Positions 5,388-9,712 of a stretch of 9,712 nt of DNA are shown piece after piece. Source of the DNA: Candidatus Kaiserbacteria bacterium (lineage in GTDB: Bacteria > Patescibacteriota > Minisyncoccia > Phycocordibacterales > UBA2100). Made by a program: the position numbers and the translations under genes. The notes under the pieces are model-generated. The model ran no database searches and had not been told where the DNA came from. It worked only from the letters and a program-made list of their open reading frames with translations. Location of the stretch: the NCBI GenBank assembly GCA_027066795.1, contig JAMONA010000027.1:1-9712 (forward strand). Direction: 5' to 3'. Each line of letters starts with the position of its first letter. Within the stretch, counting starts at the first letter, position 1.

Positions 5388-8300
5388 TTATCTACTGTAC
5401 TCTTTTGGCTCTACTACTGGCAAGTCTGAGATTAATTCACTTTTCTTAGAATCTTTAAATCCTGTACCTGCTGGTATTAAGCGACCTAAGATAACATTCT
5501 CCTTAAGGCCTACCAGATTATCTACAGCACCTCGCACTGCGTCCTCAGTAAGCTTACGAGTAGTATGCTGGAACGATGCAGATGAAAGCCAACTATCTCT
5601 AGTTAAGGCAACCTCTGTGATACCTAATACCAACTTGTCTGCATGTGCTGGTATAGCATTACGGTCCTCTGTAGCTTTATTCTCCTCCTCTAAGACTGCG
5701 AGCTCAACTGTCTGCCCAACTGTAAAGCGAGTATCTCCAGCGTCTACAATTTTACGTCTGCTAAACATCTGCTTAACGATTATCTCTAAGTGCTTACGAG
5801 ATACAGCTATACCTTGCAAGTCATAAATCTTAAGTATCTCGGTGATTATATACTCTCGAGCTTTCTCCTCTCCAGCATATGCGTAATAGTCTGTAATGTT
5901 TGCAGAACCGTCTGTCATAAGGTCTCCCTTCTCTACGTTGTCACCTGTCTTTACTAGTAACATACGTGCTGGTGGCACCTTGTACTGTGTCTCGCGCTTT
6001 AAGGCCTTTTTACTTGTGCCCTCTGGCAGAAGCATGATTACCTTGTGTCCATTTTCGTCTTCTACTATCTCACCTACGGTACCCTTGATGCGTGAGATAA
6101 CAGCCGGACTCTTAGGGTTGCGGCGGTCTATAACCTCCTCTACACGTGGTAGACCTTGCGTGATATCTCCTCCTATTGAGGCACCTGTAGCATGCTTAGT
6201 ATTCATAGTAAGCTGAGTAGATGGCTCACCAAGACTCTGTGCGGCTATAGTACCTACAGCCTCTCCTAGCTCTACCTGTTGGCTAGTAGCCAGGTCACTA
6301 CCGTAACACTTAGCACATACTCCACGAGTCGTTTTACACATCATCGGTGAGTATACCTCTACCTTGTCTACACCTGCATCCTCTATGTCTTGTGCGTCAA
6401 ACCCTGTAAGCAGATGACCTTTTTTAAACTTCTTACCACTGGCTTCTATAGCCTCGGCTAATACACGTCCTTTAATATTTCTTGCTATAGACACCTCTAT
6501 GCCTAGTGAGTTAACTTGTGATACGCTCATTGAGTCTTTGGTTCCACAGTCTTGCTCTACTACTATTACGTCTTGTGATACGTCAAAGAGTCGTCTAGTA
6601 AGATAACCAGCAGAAGCCGTCTTAAGAGCAGTATCGGCTAGACCCTTACGAGAGCCGTGAGTGGTAATAAAGTACTCTGTAGGGCTAAGACCCTCTTTAT
6701 ACGATGTGGTGATAGGAAACTCAATAATGTCTCCTTTAGGGTTCTGGATTAGACCCTTCATACCTCCCATGTTTGTAAGCTGAGCTATTGAGCCTCTGGC
6801 TCCAGATCGTATAAGGTTGTTTACTGAGCTGTCTCCGTCACTGTGTGCTGCATCAACAACTTTCTCTACATTGCTCTTGGTCGCTTGCCATGTCTCTATA
6901 GTCATACGTCTTCGCTCGCGCTCGCTAAGCAATCCATCATTGTACTGGTCTCTTAGCTCGGCTACCTTATCTCTACCTTCTTGTATTATGGCATGTTTAC
7001 CCTCTGGTACTGTTACGTCACTCATACCCCAAGTAACTCCTGAGTGAGTCGCGTACTTAAAGCCAAAGTGCTTTATACGGTCTAATATCTTAGGTATACC
7101 CTCTAACCCGTATATCTCTATAAGCTCGTCTACAAGAGGCTTCATGTCTCGCTTGCTTATTACGTCATTGATATAACGGAAGTCATTAGGTAGTACTGAG
7201 TTAAACAATAATCTACCTACAGATGTCTCAAATATATCTCCATTAAATTGAGCATACTTCTCATTCTCACTAGGCAAAACCTTAATCTTAGCTCGTAAGT
7301 CTACAGCATCAAAATCGTAAGCAGTTATCGCTGCATTGGTGCTTTCGAATACTTTACCCTCACCCTTAGCACCCTCTATTATGTTTGTCATCCAATACAC
7401 TCCTAACACAATGTCCATGTCTGGGCCAGTAGTAACCTCGCCACTACCTGGCTTAAGTATATTCTTGTTTGCACTCATTATCTCTCTTGCCTCAGTTTGG
7501 GCCTCTAGTGATAATGGTACGTGCACAGCCATCTGGTCTCCGTCAAAGTCAGCGTTAAAGGCACTACATACTAACGGGTGTATCTGTATAGCTTTTCCCT
7601 CTATAAGTACTGGTCGGAAAGCTTGTAGACTCTGCCTGTGTAGTGTAGGTGCTCGGTTAAGTAATACATGCTTATCCTTAATCACCTCTTCAAGTATAGC
7701 CCATACGTCTGGTATACCTTCGTCTATAAGCTTGTTTGCACCTCTAATGTTAAAGGCTGTCTCTCTCTCAAGTAGCCCAGCTATAACAAAAGGCCTAAAT
7801 AGCTCAAGTGCCATCGCCTTAGGCAATCCACACTGGTCCATCTCTAGGTCTGGACCTATAACGATTACACTACGTCCAGAGTAGTCTACACGTTTACCTA
7901 ATAGGTTTTGCCTAAAGTAACCCTGCTTACCCTTCATATAATCAGCAAGACTCTTTAATGGCCGCTTCTGTCCTGAGCCCATAGCTGGACCACTACCACG
8001 TCGTATTGTGTTGTCTAGTAGTGCATCTACTGCCTCTTGTAGGATTCTCTTTTCATTTCTTAAAATAACGTCTGGCGCTTGTATTGCCATTAGCTTCTTA
8101 AGGCGGTTGTTACGGTTTATTACTCTTCTGTAAAGGTCGTTTAGGTCTGAGCTGGCGTGTCTACCACCCTCAAGCGCCACCATAGGACGCAAAGCCGGTG
8201 GTATTACTGGCAGCTTAGTCATAAACATCCACTCAGGACGCACCTTACCATGCTTCATGTTAATTACTAATGTAAGGCGCTTACGTAGCTTCTCTCTGTC

Positions 8301-9029
8301 TGTTGCATTTGCCTTCTCTAGCTTCTCGTGCAATATCTGCTCAAATTTATCAAGGTCTATATTGCTAAATATCTTATAAACAGCCTCGGCACCTATCTCT
8401 GCCTCAAACGCTGCACCAAACTTAACTGCATACCTGTGGTAAGTAGCCTCATCTAAAACTTTATTTAACACGATGCTTGCTATCTCTTTTTTAGCATCAC
8501 TGGCCTTACCTTTCAATTCTTTCTTGTCGTCGTCGCTTTTTATTGCCTCAAGCTTGGTTTTAAATTCTGTGTCTAGCTCTTTTAGTAGTCTTTCCTTCTC
8601 TGCCTCGTGTACACTAGTTATAATATACCCGGCAAAGTATATTACCTTCTCTACGTCTGCAGTAGACAAGCCAAGTAGCAAGGCTACCCTTGAAGGTATA
8701 CCTCTTAAGAACCATATATGTGATACTGGCACAGCCAAGTCTATATGACCCATGCGCTCACGACGCACTACAGAGCGAGTTATCTCTACTCCACACTTTT
8801 CACATACGATACCTTTAAACCTTATTCCTTTATATTTACCACAGTAACACTCAAAGTCCTTCTCTGGGCCAAATATCTTCTCGTCAAATAGTCCATTCTT
8901 CTCTGGGCGTTGTGTACGGTAGTTTATTGTCTCAGGCTTAGTCACCTCTCCGCGGCTCCACTCTATTACGCGGTCTGGAGATGCAAGCTTGAGCACTACT
9001 TCATCAAAATTGTTTCTATTATTTCTCAT
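5388..9029 (-). CDS. rpoC: DNA-directed RNA polymerase subunit beta'
   Basis: RpoC is the beta' subunit of RNA polymerase and carries the catalytic magnesium site. The 1213-residue protein is complete and of the length expected for a beta' without the large E. coli-type insertion. It shows the N-terminal zinc site (Cys61, 63, 76, 79), the clamp and rudder region with RPEWMFMTKLPVIPPALRP, SDLNDLYRRVINRNNRLK, and the catalytic NADFDGDQM at 492-500 (Asp494, 496, 498). Then come the bridge helix (THGSRKGLADTALKTASAGY), the second zinc site (Cys828, 898, 905, 908) and the trigger loop at about 937-960. The C-terminus carries ENVILGRLIPAGTG. The trigger loop reads TMNTKHATG where most bacteria have TMRTFHTGG; this departs at residues that contact the incoming nucleotide. 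It starts 10 nt after rpoB with no Shine-Dalgarno sequence, so it is probably translated in step with rpoB. A strong hairpin follows its stop. Confidence 0.99.
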   Translation of the reverse strand: MRNNRNNFDEVVLKLASPDRVIEWSRGEVTKPETINYRTQRPEKNGLFDEKIFGPEKDFECYCGKYKGIRFKGIVCEKCGVEITRSVVRRERMGHIDLAVPVSHIWFLRGIPSRVALLLGLSTADVEKVIYFAGYIITSVHEAEKERLLKELDTEFKTKLEAIKSDDDKKELKGKASDAKKEIASIVLNKVLDEATYHRYAVKFGAAFEAEIGAEAVYKIFSNIDLDKFEQILHEKLEKANATDREKLRKRLTLVINMKHGKVRPEWMFMTKLPVIPPALRPMVALEGGRHASSDLNDLYRRVINRNNRLKKLMAIQAPDVILRNEKRILQEAVDALLDNTIRRGSGPAMGSGQKRPLKSLADYMKGKQGYFRQNLLGKRVDYSGRSVIVIGPDLEMDQCGLPKAMALELFRPFVIAGLLERETAFNIRGANKLIDEGIPDVWAILEEVIKDKHVLLNRAPTLHRQSLQAFRPVLIEGKAIQIHPLVCSAFNADFDGDQMAVHVPLSLEAQTEAREIMSANKNILKPGSGEVTTGPDMDIVLGVYWMTNIIEGAKGEGKVFESTNAAITAYDFDAVDLRAKIKVLPSENEKYAQFNGDIFETSVGRLLFNSVLPNDFRYINDVISKRDMKPLVDELIEIYGLEGIPKILDRIKHFGFKYATHSGVTWGMSDVTVPEGKHAIIQEGRDKVAELRDQYNDGLLSERERRRMTIETWQATKSNVEKVVDAAHSDGDSSVNNLIRSGARGSIAQLTNMGGMKGLIQNPKGDIIEFPITTSYKEGLSPTEYFITTHGSRKGLADTALKTASAGYLTRRLFDVSQDVIVVEQDCGTKDSMSVSQVNSLGIEVSIARNIKGRVLAEAIEASGKKFKKGHLLTGFDAQDIEDAGVDKVEVYSPMMCKTTRGVCAKCYGSDLATSQQVELGEAVGTIAAQSLGEPSTQLTMNTKHATGASIGGDITQGLPRVEEVIDRRNPKSPAVISRIKGTVGEIVEDENGHKVIMLLPEGTSKKALKRETQYKVPPARMLLVKTGDNVEKGDLMTDGSANITDYYAYAGEEKAREYIITEILKIYDLQGIAVSRKHLEIIVKQMFSRRKIVDAGDTRFTVGQTVELAVLEEENKATEDRNAIPAHADKLVLGITEVALTRDSWLSSASFQHTTRKLTEDAVRGAVDNLVGLKENVILGRLIPAGTGFKDSKKSELISDLPVVEPKEYSR

Positions 9030-9039
9030 AGTTGTTTAA

Positions 9040-9712
9040 TTATTTAGTTACTTTTTCTTGCTTCTCATCTCCCTTAGGGTCAGCTTCCAACTCTGCAATC
9101 TCAGCATCTGTCGGCTCTTGCTCTGCCTCCGCTACTGCTGGGGTCTCTTCTATAAGTGTACTCTCAGCAATCTCTTCGTCCTCGCTGTTGCGTAGCGCCA
9201 CGTCTAGTCCAAGTCCTCGTAGGTGTCTCTGCAGCACGTTAAATGTGGCCGGTGTATTAGCTTGAGTTATGCGCTCGTTCTTAATAATCGCATCGAAGGC
9301 TGCTGTACGCCCCATAATATCATCTGACTTAATTGTAAGCACTTCTCTTAGTGCATAGGCTGCTCCATAACCTAGGAACGCCCACACTTCCATCTCTCCT
9401 ATTCTCTGACCACCATTTTGAGCTTTACCTCCAAGCGGTTGTTGAGTAGTAAGTGAGTATGGCCCTATTGAGCGCATGTGTAGCTTATCATCTACCATGT
9501 GATGAAGCTTAAGTATGTACATGATACCCATGGCTACTGCTTGGTCAAATTTCTCTCCTGTGCGACCATCATATAGGTCTACCTTGCCCTCCTCTGGATA
9601 GCCAGCCTCTTTAAGCTCGCTCCTTATCTCCTCCTCTGTGGCACCAGCAAATGGTGGTACCACTGCTTGATAACCTAATGTATCTGCCGCAAGACCGAGG
9701 TGTAGCTCAAGT
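9040..9712 (-). CDS. rpoB: DNA-directed RNA polymerase subunit beta, C-terminal part (5' end outside window)
   Basis: RpoB is the beta subunit of RNA polymerase. Only its last 223 residues are visible; the frame stays open to the window edge at 9712, and an in-frame GTG at 9663 is internal, not a start. The sequence holds the conserved C-terminal region: LELHLGLAADTLGYQ, GATEEEIRSELKEAG, KVDLYDGRTGEKFD, KLHHMVDDKLHMRSIGPYSL, TQQPLGGKAQNGGQRIGEME, VWAFLGYGAAYALREVLTIK and SDDIMGRT. These make the beta C-terminal domain that packs against beta'. After LRGLGLDVAL the protein continues for about 48 residues as an acidic, low-complexity tail (many Glu and Ala, ending in EKVTK). Acidic tails are also known in Firmicutes RpoB, so this is not exceptional. 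The stop TAA is 10 nt before rpoC, in the usual rpoBC operon order. Confidence 0.99.
   Translation of the reverse strand, partial: LELHLGLAADTLGYQAVVPPFAGATEEEIRSELKEAGYPEEGKVDLYDGRTGEKFDQAVAMGIMYILKLHHMVDDKLHMRSIGPYSLTTQQPLGGKAQNGGQRIGEMEVWAFLGYGAAYALREVLTIKSDDIMGRTAAFDAIIKNERITQANTPATFNVLQRHLRGLGLDVALRNSEDEEIAESTLIEETPAVAEAEQEPTDAEIAELEADPKGDEKQEKVTK

Noticed and set aside
5387..5423. TTGCCA and GATAAT on the minus strand at the end of rpoC as a promoter for pilD
   Set aside because: The spacing between the two boxes is 25 nt, well over the usual 16-18, and the flanking DNA is AT-rich enough to give such boxes by chance.
7336..7884. A 182-codon open frame on the plus strand inside rpoC, and similar plus-strand frames throughout the window
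   Set aside because: They lie antisense to well-supported conserved genes, have low-complexity Ser/Leu/Thr-rich translations and match no family I know. They are by-products of the codon use of the real genes.
9040..9190. Acidic low-complexity C-terminal tail of RpoB as a novel fused domain
   Set aside because: It has no recognisable fold, and acidic tails after the conserved beta C-terminus occur in other bacteria.

Overview
The window is one continuous block of genes, all read from the minus strand, so transcription runs from high to low coordinates. It most likely comes from a Candidate Phyla Radiation (Patescibacteria) genome of the Parcubacteria type. The reasons are the lineage-like RpoB and RpoC sequences, a LigA with the QWSF motif and an atypical domain Ia and zinc finger, a PilX-like pilin that starts FTLLLATLVSS, very tight gene packing, and weak or absent Shine-Dalgarno sequences. 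The assignment rests on remembered family patterns, not a search. UGA acts as a stop at the ends of ligA and pilD, so the UGA-as-glycine code of Gracilibacteria/Absconditabacteria does not apply.

In transcription order: (1) 9712-9040 is the C-terminal part of rpoB, cut by the window edge. (2) 9029-5388 is a complete rpoC of 1213 residues. (3) 5367-5332 is a perfect 15-bp hairpin followed by a U-rich stretch. It looks like the terminator of the rpoBC operon, but it lies over the start of the next gene. (4) 5356-4568 is the prepilin peptidase gene pilD. (5) 4571-2270 holds four small type IV pilin-like genes resembling the minor pseudopilins GspH/FimT, GspJ/PilW, GspI/PilV and GspK/PilX. (6) 2258-243 is the complete NAD+-dependent DNA ligase gene ligA. 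(7) 250-1 is the 5' part of gatC, cut by the window edge.

The genes from pilD to gatC are joined by overlaps of 4 and 8 nt or gaps of 1-11 nt, so they look like one operon. It mixes a pilus tip and processing module with DNA ligation and tRNA-dependent amidation. The peptidase would cut and methylate the four prepilins, and these by analogy could form the initiating tip complex of a pilus or pseudopilus. No major pilin, assembly ATPase or platform protein lies here, so those must be encoded elsewhere.

There are no RNA genes, mobile elements, CRISPR arrays or gene-free stretches over 300 bases. I see no clearly new system. The points most worth a second look are the terminator-like hairpin over the pilD start, the Pol II-like and lysine-bearing trigger loop of RpoC, and two departures from canonical NAD+-ligase residues in LigA.
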